DNA of 64,000 nt from Takakia lepidozioides. Its lineage: Eukaryota; Streptophyta; Takakiopsida; Takakiales; Takakiaceae. Under the pieces are notes generated by a model that was not told the origin of the DNA, made no database searches, and was given only the letters and a program-made list of their open reading frames with translations. Position numbers and translations under genes: made by a program. The stretch lies in contig CM060733.1 of NCBI GenBank assembly GCA_030704615.1, positions 33,914,001-33,978,000 on the forward strand, in the 5' to 3' direction. This document shows positions 47,622-58,284 of the stretch, in pieces; within the stretch, counting starts at the first letter, position 1, and the number at the start of each line of letters is the position of its first letter.

Positions 47622-49864
47622 CCCCTACTCCACGGAGTGAGGTTAGAATCTGTAGATACAGTCAGATTTATGAATATTTATCCTCACTAGTTGAAAATCC
47701 CCAGTTAGTAGCAGCTGACTACCAAAGGTAGCCATCAAATTGTAGACCTCTCAGTCTTCGTGTATCATAGCAAATGGGATTTTCCATGGAGGTATGAAGA
47801 GCCGTTATCCAGTTGAGGTGATCTGGTGCAGGCATTCATCTTTTCTTATTTATTTGTATCATGACCTTGCCACACTTCTTATTGCTTCATGGCACATATA
47901 TCATTCTTTGTAGTAAAATCTTATCTTCAGGAATCATCTGCGCTCTTGGGATGTGGTGAGGATGTACTGCTGGATTGGGTAGCAACCTGGACTTCATTGT
48001 GGGGAAGAGTACTGGACCTCATCAAATTCAGCAGTGTGAACACAACCTAAGATGATACTTTGGTGGTTGCCAATCAAACACCTGAGAAGATGGTGTTGGG
48101 GTTAAGTAGATATCTGTTATCACGCATAGAGTTTGCTTGGAGCGGATTGTTCAAAGGAAATTGACACTTGACACCCTGTGCAAGTGTACCACAGCATGAA
48201 ACAAGACAAGCGTCTGATTTCTGGGCCACAAGTTGACTTCATTCACCTGCAAACTATCAACTGTCATGTCACCGGAGAATCACTCATCAGGTGACTGCTC
48301 TTCCCTTCTTTCTCTCAGAAAAACTGTAGACCAGACAGACATTCTGAAACCAAATTGGGTTTCTTCACTCAGCAATTGTGTCAATTGTTTGATTCTTTCT
48401 TTTTCTTCTGCGGATTCGGATCGCCCACCACCTGGCGGCACTATCCCACAGGGCTAATCCACTCATGCATAGATGCTTGCTTGGTTCATATGCAGAGATA
48501 AGAAGAGAATGTTTGAGGACCTCCTATGTGTGCTCCATACATCTGTGGGCCCGCGCCGCACACATTGTGGGCACAAGTGGGATTTGTCTTTTGGTGGATG
48601 CTTGCACTAAGTCTGGCCCTTCCATACTATCACAGCTATGCCTATCAGACTTTTTTTTTTTTTTTCGTTTTTGTTCTCTCTGAAAACGGGAGCAGACTCT
48701 AGTCCCACTGAATGATAGCATTAAAAGTTACCATGAAAAAAATAAGCATGGAGGGAGCCATGAGATATCAGCAAGCCTTGAGAAATTACACATATACTAC
48801 CTGGTAACAAATAAGGTAATTAGGTTTTACCCAACACGTGTCTAATTGATGACGTGGCTCCGCTCCAAGAAAATGGGCACACCAGGTTTTCATCCACGTA
48901 TGCGGATGAATTTCCTAAATACGGATAAGAATCCTGAGAACGTGCACTCGGATATGAATCTAGGGCGTGCGGATATGGTTTACCTCCCCGCCCCAAATTT
49001 AGCTGCAGTTTACTGCTGCTAAATTTGGCTTGGCTGTGTAGACTAATTAGCTCAACTAGCTGGCACGGGAACTGTCTGGGAAGATGGGACCAACAATGAT
49101 ATATATACATATATACATATTTAGGAGAAATCAGTGCAGTGAAACTTGAAGGAGAAAGCAAATTACCTCCCAGAGTAACCCCCCACCCGGGGGAATACTC
49201 TTTTTATAAATAGTCTAGAGTGCAGGAGGCTGTCAAGCAGAGGTGATTAGCATTGGCATTTAATACTTAGCCAAGTTTGGACTTACTCAAATTTCGCCTT
49301 TGTAACCCAGTGTCACCCTGATCGGAGGTTACACTCCCTACAGTTCCATGTCACTCTCAGAGGGGGTGGGGTCCTGTCCTGTCTGATATCGCACATGTGA
49401 GTGGGTTAAGTTCTTACATTATTCCTAGTGTTCTCCGCCAGTGAATTTCATATAGTGTTCTCCGCTTTCGATATTACATTTATTTGTTTATGTTTATGTT
49501 TAAAGGCGTGACAGCTCACAATTCATGTGGGCATCACAATTCATGTGGGCCTTTACAGAGGAGGAGGGGGGAGATTTAACTCCCTTCCATATAAGCCATA
49601 GAGCCACATAGATTTAACGTGAGTCAACGTGACCATGGCCGTGTGAGAGAGCGCATCGGTGCTTCCCGCCCCAGCATATGAGTATGGGAGTGCCCTACGA
49701 AAACAGGGTTGGGAACAGCGGAACTGGGGATAGCACAGACGATTCAGGAGCCAAAGGGTGTACGCGAGTGGGGACTGCCCCGCAAATAGGGCCTGAATGT
49801 ATCACGTTATCTTTGGCGTTACATGGAGCCTTTCGGGCTCAAGGGTGGGGAATTGCCTGCCTGA

Positions 49865-49960
49865 GCACCACATATATATATGACGCCAGCTGAAGCTAGC
49901 GTAAAGCTCTTTCCCATGCGGGTACTGCCCCTTTACAGGGGTGGGCTCTATCGGAACCTG
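49865..49960 (+). repeat. Dispersed repeat with hairpin ACGC..AGCT-GA-AGCT..GCGT
   Basis: ATATATGACGCC leads into a hairpin at 49,883-49,902 whose arms are ACGC/GCGT and AGCT/AGCT around a GA loop, then GTAAAGCTC. A relative at 51,624-51,643 has different inner arms that still pair. Confidence 0.5.
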
Positions 49961-51527
49961 TAACGTCACACCGTGACTAGGTGGCCACTTTCAATCTTGC
50001 GTTTGTTGAGAATAAGGGATGTGAGCAAAGTGATACCCTAAAGTATGGTGCGTAGAAAGGGTGTGGTATGGTAGGCAGTAGTTTAAGGTTTTCTTTAAGG
50101 ATGTGGACATTGTGTGTATGTGCGGCTCCTCTGATACCTGCAGTAATAATAGTCGGGGGAGCCGTGTTGGCGAAGGGCCTGTATAAGGGGTTCATATTTA
50201 TCTCGTTTGTATTGGATTGATTGATGTGGGTATCACTGCACCATAGTTTTTAATGGCAACTTCTATGTGTTTCCAGTTGGCTTCCAACTTGTCAAATTCA
50301 GGGGAGGCCAAAGATCAGATCATTGCCTAGTGACCTTGCCATAGATCAGGATGTGTTGGAGCCTTGTCGATGTACATATGTGGCCTCATTTTGAATATTA
50401 GTAATACCTCAAACAATGAAACTTTGCATCATTGTCAATTTGAATTTTGGATTGTGATATTTAGTATGCCTGCAGACTGGGGGATGAATGCCAAGGGCAG
50501 TCACATAACATATCTTTTTTCTCTTTCTAGACATTTCTCATAAAGACCGGCCAAACTTACTTTGAAACAGGCTATTTTCTCCTCTCACTAAGTTGTAATT
50601 AAGGTGCCTGATTTGTGAGCCATTCAATCCCCAGTGTTTCCATTTAACCATCCAATAATAATAGTAGAAAAGTTTTCCTCAGGCTTTTGGATTTGGTTGT
50701 GTATATAAATAAATCTATATAAATCTTAAAAAAAATCTATCAACATATTCTATCCCTTTATGTGCAACTTTGTTTTACATATCTTTTCCTTAAAAGAAAA
50801 TCATCCCTTTAAGACTGATTAATATACATATCATCTCATTTCTTTCATCTACTTGGCAATTACTTTAGTGTAAAGTGAGTGAGAGGTCAGACTCATCATC
50901 TCATTTTTTGTAAATTTGAATTTTCCATTGCCGCTCTTCTAACGTGGGTTTCACTTTGCTGGCAGGGATGAACCTTGCAAGTTCCGACAGCTGAGTTTCA
51001 TCCGGGGACAGCCCAATTGATGGGCCAGCACACAACGCTGCTACGTGGCGGGACATGTGCGGATGAGTAACTGCAGCTGTCCCCGCCATCAATGCGCTGC
51101 TCCCTGTGTCGTGGATGAACCCTTTCATCCGTTATTGTGTTCTGGCAGCGTTCATCTTGGACTTGAATGCGCCGAGGACAAATGTTCAATTCCGACATCG
51201 CCTCCGATATTAATGCAATCCCATAAAAAGTGACATTTTTTGTTTTTTAAAACATTTATATATATATATATTTTTAATAGTGTATGGGTCATTCGAGATT
51301 CCATGCTTGCGGCCGATAAAGCATTCCCGGATTCCCGATCAATGCGGTGTAATTTGCGAGGGTCGGCAGGGTGGACCATTTGCAACACGGGATTCTATCA
51401 ATCTTGGTGGGCCTTGACCAACTCATACGCAATGGTTTGGCCATCCACATTCGAAGCTCACGGAACATTTGAGAATAAAATCAAGCTCTTAGATAATTGC
51501 GTTCCCTAAAAGAATTTTGCACGACCG

Positions 51528-51700
51528 ACCGGTCGGTGGATGGGGACCGGTGGATGGTGCACCCAGGCCGGGACGCCGGGCTCAAATCCAGCTACCTCGT
51601 CCTGTGTGTGATAATAATATATGACGCCTCCTGAAGGAAGCGTAAATTATGGTGTCTCTTGACCGTGAAGGAAAGGGATGATATTATAGCTCAGTCGCCT
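51528..51700 (+). repeat. SINE-like repeat with B-box-like motif and hairpin tail
   Basis: CCGGGCTCAAATCCAGC resembles a pol III B box. It is followed by ATATATGACGCC, a hairpin (51,624-51,643) and TAAATTATGGTGTCTCTTGA. The tail matches the minus-strand copy at 22,735-22,815, and a GAGACACCATAATTTAG piece near 24,090. The head lacks an obvious A box. Confidence 0.45.
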
Positions 51701-52247
51701 CTATCTCTCATGCATGGCTCATAAATGAAAGAGGGTTATATTCCCCGCTTCCATGTTTCCTTTATGTATTATGGAATGCGCCGGCAGAAGACATCCGGTA
51801 AGCTGCTCGCCGAAGAAAGTGGCGAGCAAGACCTTTTCGGGGTGGGCAAATGAAAGATTGTCATTTGCCCCGCTCATTACATTGCGTAATATGTCCATGG
51901 GTCGGCAATTCTGACCACGACCAGAAAAGTCCCTAACAAGCCCGCAAAAAATGGTCACGATTCTACCTAGTAACAGACCTAAAAAGCAGCAGAAGCGACT
52001 ACCTACTAACTATTACGAAAAAATGGAAATCTCCGTATGTGACAACCGGTCAAATTCTAACATCCGGCCGGGCGGAATGAATTACATTTCGACGGCACAA
52101 TCCAAGGACTACCAAATAGATCAAATCCTGAAATGTGCATCATAGTTTTCAAAATTTGGGCCACATAATTACAGGGAGCCAGAAAAAATAAAAAATAAAA
52201 AATAAAAAGGTTCAAGGGGGGCTACGAACTGGATAAATAAGTACTAG

Positions 52248-52313
52248 ATAATGGCCACCGGGCCGACCCGGCGAGGGGCGGGGCCGCCAGCAGGGTCAAC
52301 CGGTGGCCATTAT
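52248..52313. repeat. 66-base GC-rich foldback hairpin
   Basis: The left arm ATAATGGCCACCGG (52,248-52,261) and right arm CCGGTGGCCATTAT (52,300-52,313) are perfect reverse complements of 14 bases. They enclose a 38-base loop that is itself very GC-rich. It sits in AT-rich surroundings 620 bp upstream of the acidic-protein gene. It could be a mini-foldback insertion or a structured non-coding element. Confidence 0.7.
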
Positions 52314-52549
52314 GGAACGTAATTGGAATAGGGGAGTATTACTCGGGCTACAAACCCAGATGTCGATATCAGAGCTAGGATAGCCAAGAAAAACGTGCCA
52401 CGTGGTGAAATGTGGCAAACTCCCTTGACAAGTGAAGGGCCAAACCCTGAGAAACCTTGGGTGGCAGCTGGAATACGACCCCATGTCCAATTACGTATTA
52501 TGAATGGCAGGGTCTCGGGACTTGTGATCGCGACATCTTGTCCCGTGGC

Positions 52550-52735
52550 GACGGCGCCGTCAGCAATCGGGCGTCGCCGTCCGACGGTGGCAGGCGACCG
52601 TTGGCGCGCGGCAACTTACACGCACGGCACTGACGGCGCCATCGCTCCTGACGGCTCCGTCCTTCGCCATCCGTTTGAACTTTGAACGCCGTCCCGTCCG
52701 CAGACGGAGCAGACAGTCGAGGGAGACGGCACGTG
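52550..52735 (+). promoter_or_regulatory. Promoter region with GACGG/CCGTC palindromes and a G-box
   Basis: GACGGCGCCGTC at 52,550-52,561 and CCGTCCGACGG at 52,577-52,587 are perfect inverted repeats. GACGGCTCCGTC (52,650) and CCGTCCGCAGACGG (52,694-52,707) are further ones. A CACGTG G-box lies at 52,730-52,735. They are 200-380 bp upstream of the start codon at 52,933 and GC-rich, as expected of a promoter. Confidence 0.5.
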
Positions 52736-52932
52736 TGGGCGAGCTGTGATTGGCGAGGCTCGGCGCCCTCGCCGAGGCTGCGCTGTGCCTTGCATGCTGC
52801 TGCTTAGTCTTTTTTCTCTCTCGCTCGCTCTGTCGCTGCTTCCTCTTTTCCTCTTTTCCTCTGGCGCTTTGCCGAGCGAAATTTGAGGCGTGAGGAATTG
52901 GGGAAGGAAGGGGGCAGGGAGAGCAACATAAG

Positions 52933-55900
52933 ATGCCTTCGGGGCCAAAGAAGCGGAAAGCAGCCAGGAGAAGGAAGCAGGGGTCTCCGGGTTCGCCATA
53001 TCTTGATGGTCACAGCGATGTGCATTCGGGTGTGTTTTCTTGGGCATACTCTCTCGTCGTCCTGTCGGTATGGATCGTTGTGCATTTTGGGTTTTCTGCG
53101 GTTCTGTGATTGTTCCAGTATGCTGCTTGTGCTCATAGTTTGATGGATTCTCTCCGTGATTCAGAGATGGATCCCACTTGCCCGTGAGATGGATCTCACT
53201 GAGTGGGGTAGTCGATGACATGCACTTGACTGGTATATTTTTTCCGGTCGTTTTGGAGGAGGTGGTGAGGGCTAATCTGGTTATGGTGCTTACAGTTGCG
53301 CTCTTGTTGTTTGCAGATAAGGACACGGAGAGGGCGTCGGTCGGTGAATCTCACTTGTCGGATGAAGGCATACCGAGCCCCGACGCGTCTGAAGTAGTGA
53401 ACCGGAGATTGGAGTTGGACACGAAGGAGGGGGCGTCTTTCCAAACGGAGGAGTGGGTCAGGGTCTCGGATTTTGATGTGGGCACTCCTACGTCAACCAC
53501 AGCTCACTCGAAGGTTGATTACGATGGAGCTGCGGAGGATAGCTGTGGTGATGCAAGGGATCATGACAAGCTGGCTGATTGGGAAACGGTTTCCAGGTAC
53601 ACTGGCGGAGGGGAGTCTTCTGCCGAAGACGTCACTGATATTCTGGATGCAGACCAACTGGTTGTTGACGATGAAGGGAAGTCACCGAGCGAAGGCCATG
53701 GAGAGGAATCCGGCAGTGGATTGTTACGTGTGAGCGAGGGGAGTTTCGAACTTCCTTCATCAGATAAGCAAGACTATGGAGAGCACAACAATGGCTGTGC
53801 CAAGGAGGAAGACCGTGCCAGCAGTATTGTGGTAGTAACGTCGGAGGATCAAGATTCATCTCTGCACAGCAGCATCGTCGAAGTTACTTCGCAGGAGGAT
53901 GATGACCATGCTAGCAGTATTGGGGAAGTGGCTGAAGAGCAAGAAGATGAGGGACGGACCTGCACTACTGCCCATGAAGAAGAGGACGATGGAGACCAAT
54001 CCAGCAACAGCGGGGAGCTTGCTTTACCAGAAAAAGACAAAGGTTGGAGCTTTCAAACTGCTGGAGTTTCTTACCCGGAGAAGCCTGAGGATGAAGAACA
54101 AGCCAGCAGAATTGAGGAAATCGTTTCACAGGCAAAGCAGGAGGACGGAAATCCGGGTGCTGGGGACGTAGATGGGGGCGATGGGGGACCTGGAACAACG
54201 GAAGTATATTCACGAGATGGGGAAGACCGAGCCAGCACTGCTACGGAGAACCGAGTGGATGAAGGCCAAGTCAGCTGTGCTTTGGAAACACCAGTGGAAG
54301 AAGAGGGAAGCATTGAAGCTGTAGAATTCACTCCACCAGGGAAGGAAGACGATGAGGACCAAGTAAGGATTGGTGCTGAAGTTCATACCCCAGGAAAGGA
54401 AGAGGACAAAGATCGAAGCATGGAAACAGTGGAGATCGCTCCGGCAGAGGATCAAAAAGTCATTCGAGAAGCTGCAGAGTTCACTCCACCAGAGGAGCAA
54501 GATGATGAGGAGCAAGAAAGAAATAGTGGGGAAGTTTCTACCCCAGGAAAGGAAGAGAACGAAGATCAAGGCAGTGGAACAGTGGCGGTCTCTCCTTCAG
54601 AGAGTTACGAAGATGACCATGGCAGTCCCATTGCTGAGCTCACTTCAGCTGATAAGCTAGGGGATGAAGAGGGTCACCTCTCTATTTCTAATGTTTCTCT
54701 TCTTCTGCAACAAGAGGAAGAAAGACTAAGCATGGATACTACAAAACCTCCTGCTGACAAATTAACCAGTATAGAAGCATCTTGTGGTGAGGTGTATTTG
54801 CAACCTGTAGCAGTTGAGGCCACTCCTTTGAACGAAGAGAGTGACGAGCTGCATGATGCCACCTTGAGGGTAGATGCTCTACCCACTGATGGACAACAAG
54901 AGTTTAGTGACTCTGGGCCTGGAGGGAAAATTGGGATGGTAGAGACTGACAGTACGACGAGCCACTCGGAGGAGAAAGAGGCCACTCCCACCGCACAACC
55001 TTCAAGTGGAGATCTTGGTGTAAGTCCTGATGCTACATTAGCCAAAGGAGAGGAGGCGGATAGCTTGGTGCACACCAGCAGTGAGCCTGGTGCTGAATTG
55101 CCAAATGTGGATGCTGAACCAAGTAAGGATGCTGATGCCGCAATTTTATTCGGCAAGGGACTCAACATAGGTAGCCCTGGAGGACCTGCGATCTACCTTT
55201 TTCACTTCAACTCAGTACCTTCAGTAAAGTCTGAGGTGAGTCCGTAAGCCTGTAGCAATTTCCAGTTATACGTTTATTTTTTGAAAGTTGCTATGTTTGA
55301 AATCTTGATAATGTCCAAGCATTGAGTTAGCAAACTATTGCTCTAATTGTTTGGGTATTACTGTACGTCGTCTCACCCAGCCCTCAACAGGTCTTGAAAT
55401 TGTCATTCACAACCAGAATATGCTGGTATTCAAACAAAAGAGTCCAATATTTTTGGCAGGGCTATGTGTGGTAGTATGACACACTAACAGGTTTTTGAGA
55501 CATTACAGCTGGAGTTGTTTGTCTCTAAATGTGCATGTTATTATCAAGTGGGGAAAGCTCCCTGCACGGGTACTGGGAGTACTAGGGTATGTTAGAATTT
55601 CATTCTGAAGAGAATAAGAACCTGTGTATCCATGATTGCCCACAATTGAAATGAGGATGACAATGGCCCTCAAGAATAAGCATGTATATGGCGTTTTAGG
55701 CTTCACAAACAACCTTCTTGTTTTTCCTGATTGAATACCAAATGTTTACCTTTGCTGAGTCTTCCCCTATCGACATAGAAACTCAGTTGTTCGCACCCTT
55801 GGGAACTGACGCAGTCAATGGTGGTAGTCAAAGAAGTCACTGTTATGCAGGATATAGTTGATTGTCTGGCACTCTTAAATTGACTAGTCTGAGTTCTGAG

Positions 55901-56200
55901 ACATCTTGGAAATCTGTTATTTATGTTTTGGTGGCTATCTCACTTCATCTTTCATTTAATCTTTTGTTACCACTTGAATGTGAGTTCAGAGCTCACTAGG
56001 TTATTATATGTTTATACATATTTGTATACCCACCATTGTGTTGAGTAGATGTGTGACAGAGAATGCCTCTTTCTTTACTCTGTTTCTTCTTTCAGGTTCA
56101 GGCAAGATCCAGAGAGCAGGTGGAGGAGCCAGCATCACTGAAGGGGTGCTGTGGTCCCATTAATTGGTTAGTTGGCCGGTTGCTTGGCCGCACTGATTAA
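52933..56200 (+). CDS. Acidic repeat protein with basic MPSGPKKRKAARRRK N-terminus and Cys-rich C-terminus (706 aa, 3 exons)
   Basis: Exons 52,933-53,029, 53,317-55,235 and 56,096-56,200, joined in phases 1 and 0 by GT-AG introns. The N-terminus MPSGPKKRKAARRRKQG is a strongly basic, likely nuclear-targeting stretch also seen at the start of uncharacterised plant proteins. About 600 residues of Glu/Asp-rich degenerate repeats of 25-35 residues follow, each with a unit like GEVSTPGKEENEDQ or EFTPPGKEDDEDQ; this part is probably disordered. The C-terminus SLKGCCGPINWLVGRLLGRTD carries a Cys pair and a short hydrophobic helix, resembling the CCGL-type end of the plant family. No enzymatic domain is present and the function is unknown. 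The long open frame also extends upstream into intron 1, but the splice to the basic exon fits the family better. Confidence 0.8.
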
Positions 56201-58284
56201 GATATCATGGCTGTTCTATGTAGGAGGACACTCTTTTTTCCAATGAAAATGGTAGGACCAGGGATAGGAATTGGAAACACAAGGACAATTCATTTTCGCA
56301 TCTCTCAGCAAGGCTCTAAGAGAGTGTAAAGATTTTTGTTTGACTAATGGTTTGCTTTCTTCACACTTGTCATGTCGAGATGAGCACTTCAGGCTCTGCT
56401 ATATATATGTTAAATATTGATAGCTGTAACATAGTACTGTATGCAGGGTGTAGAGGGTAAAGATGGTACGTAGATTGCTTTCCGGAGACAGCTATTTCCG
56501 CGCTGTCTTTACTGTGGTGTCAAACAAAATCTAGCTGTTGTCATCCACTTGCTAATAATAATACCCCCGATTCAATGCACTGACTAAAACTTCACATCTA
56601 TTGTGATTTTTTGCTTCACTATTGTTCATTATTGTCTGTTCTGTTCTGTCTATCGATGCTATTAGTTTGGATACCTTTCCTCAAACCACTCCTCAGGTAG
56701 GTTGTACGTTGATCTTTCATTTCCAGTGGTGTACACAAATGAAATGTGGTTTGTCTTGCAGGTTATGTTTTTCTCACCTATTGTATATACTTCCAATTTT
56801 GTTGCTGATCAGTTTTGGAGAGTGATGTTCATGGTGCATCATACCATACCTATTGCAATTGTCCGCAGAGATTAGATAACATGTTTTGTTGCCAGCAAAC
56901 ACTTTCAATACTTGGCTCCAATGTGAATAACAGGTGTTATCAGGAAGGTTTCTGTGAACCAAGTTTTTGGACTTTTGTGCACATACAAACTAATTGCAGC
57001 TATGGAAGATTCTGGTGATATGGTCAAGCACCCTAGCCTAACACCTCGTATCATCTTCATCCTTGGTATTATAACCTGTGCCTAAGCTGAGCACAGGCAT
57101 TGATCAGCCATGAGGATGGGGACATGTCTGTGATGGCCCAAGTCTGACTTCCGGTGCTCCTCTTCTGCAACAATCACAGTTCAATTGCCAGGACATGTTT
57201 TGGCTTGCTGATAGCGGGAATGTATTTTTTTCTCTTCTTGTTAACCAGGAAATGGATTATCTTGAATTTGTTTGCGCAAAGTCAACAAGTGGAAAATGTG
57301 AGATAATCAGAGATACTAGCATGCAACTATTTTCTTCACATGATACAAAGAATTTTAAATTGAAAACAGTTCTTGCCACATGTCCACACTTCTGTCCAAA
57401 TAATACTGGTCCACACAACCACCAAAGACAACTCTTCCAAAAAGGTTCAAGCGCGGAGGCTAGTCTGCAATGGAGAATCCTCCGATCCTCAATTCTGATG
57501 AGTTTTCTAGCAGATTTCTAGCAGATTTTCTAGCATATTTGCACGAATTTGCCTTCCATCAATCCGCCTACTCTGATGACGATTTGGGAAGATCGAGACT
57601 ACCAAGCCTGCTTTTCCGAAATTGGTTCCAAGTGCTTACAGCTTTCTCGAGTCCTTCTGAGGCTACGAGCCTTACTCCTTCGACTCCTCGTTGTAGAGAC
57701 ACATCCAGCTACACCCCACATCATGTTCCTGAATATACTACAGGGTGATTCTACAGGATGACACTGCTGACTACAAAGAGGACTGTCAGAGAGACGAGAT
57801 GTACACATCTAAACAACCCCTGCAAACCTCTTAAGGGCATAGAGCCAGCACGATAGAATGACACAGATTGTTTGGCAGCAGCACGAAGTTCTGGTGCCAA
57901 GAGGTGTCCTGAAGAGCCCTGACGAACTTGGATTGGTAGTTCTTACACCTTTATCTAAATTCAGTCTACCTGTCTTTGACTGACAACGGAGTATGGCCCT
58001 CCTGACATAGCCAGATAGGCCACCCGAGTGAAGTGATGTGTTGTCAGCCTTCAATAAATCGAAACATCAGGGACAAATCGTAAATATAGACAGGACATTC
58101 TCCCACACCTTTGCAGTGACCAGTTTTTACGAATTACTCTGTTTCGCCTCAACAGAGCACACTGAAGGACAGTTACATCTGTTTTGAATAGAACTATCTT
58201 CCAGTCCTCCTTTCAAAAGCAACCACTCTTTAGTCGTGATGCTGCAAACAAACCCAAAAGCTCCAACATGTGCCACGGACTCAC
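56201..58284. other. Region between the acidic-protein and Pth genes
   Basis: Likely contains the 3' untranslated sequence of the plus-strand gene on the left, and the unresolved last exon and 3' UTR of the minus-strand Pth gene on the right. Minus frames near 58,054-57,809 were examined as a Pth C-terminal exon but do not match well. TCTAGCAGATTTCTAGCAGA at about 57,508 is a short tandem repeat. No other gene is seen. Confidence 0.4.

Larger units (their letters stand above)
47622..52932. other. Intergenic region between PI4K-alpha and the acidic-protein gene
   Basis: No convincing gene. Contents: CATCC/GGATG motifs at 48,888-48,960 and 51,000-51,135; a strong TATA-like TTTTTATAAATAGTC at about 49,200 followed by two copies of GTGTTCTCCGC; a tandem ACAATTCATGTGGGC pair near 49,520-49,550; SINE-like pieces at 49,640-49,960 and 51,528-51,700; a 66-base hairpin at 52,248; and a GACGG/CCGTC palindrome cluster ahead of the next gene. 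The TATA-bearing part could be a solo LTR, but no ends were found. Confidence 0.4.

Noticed and set aside
49160-49560. Possible solo LTR with TATA box
   Set aside because: No TG...CA ends, no flanking duplication and no second LTR were found.
52616-53326. 236-codon minus-strand frame
   Set aside because: Antisense of the promoter and first exon of the acidic-protein gene; no domain.
54210-55168. Minus-strand frames of 119 and 164 codons
   Set aside because: Antisense of the acidic repeats; low-complexity mirror frames.
57809-58054. Candidate last exon of Pth (minus)
   Set aside because: The sequence does not match the Pth C-terminal helix and neither splice option gives a convincing tail.
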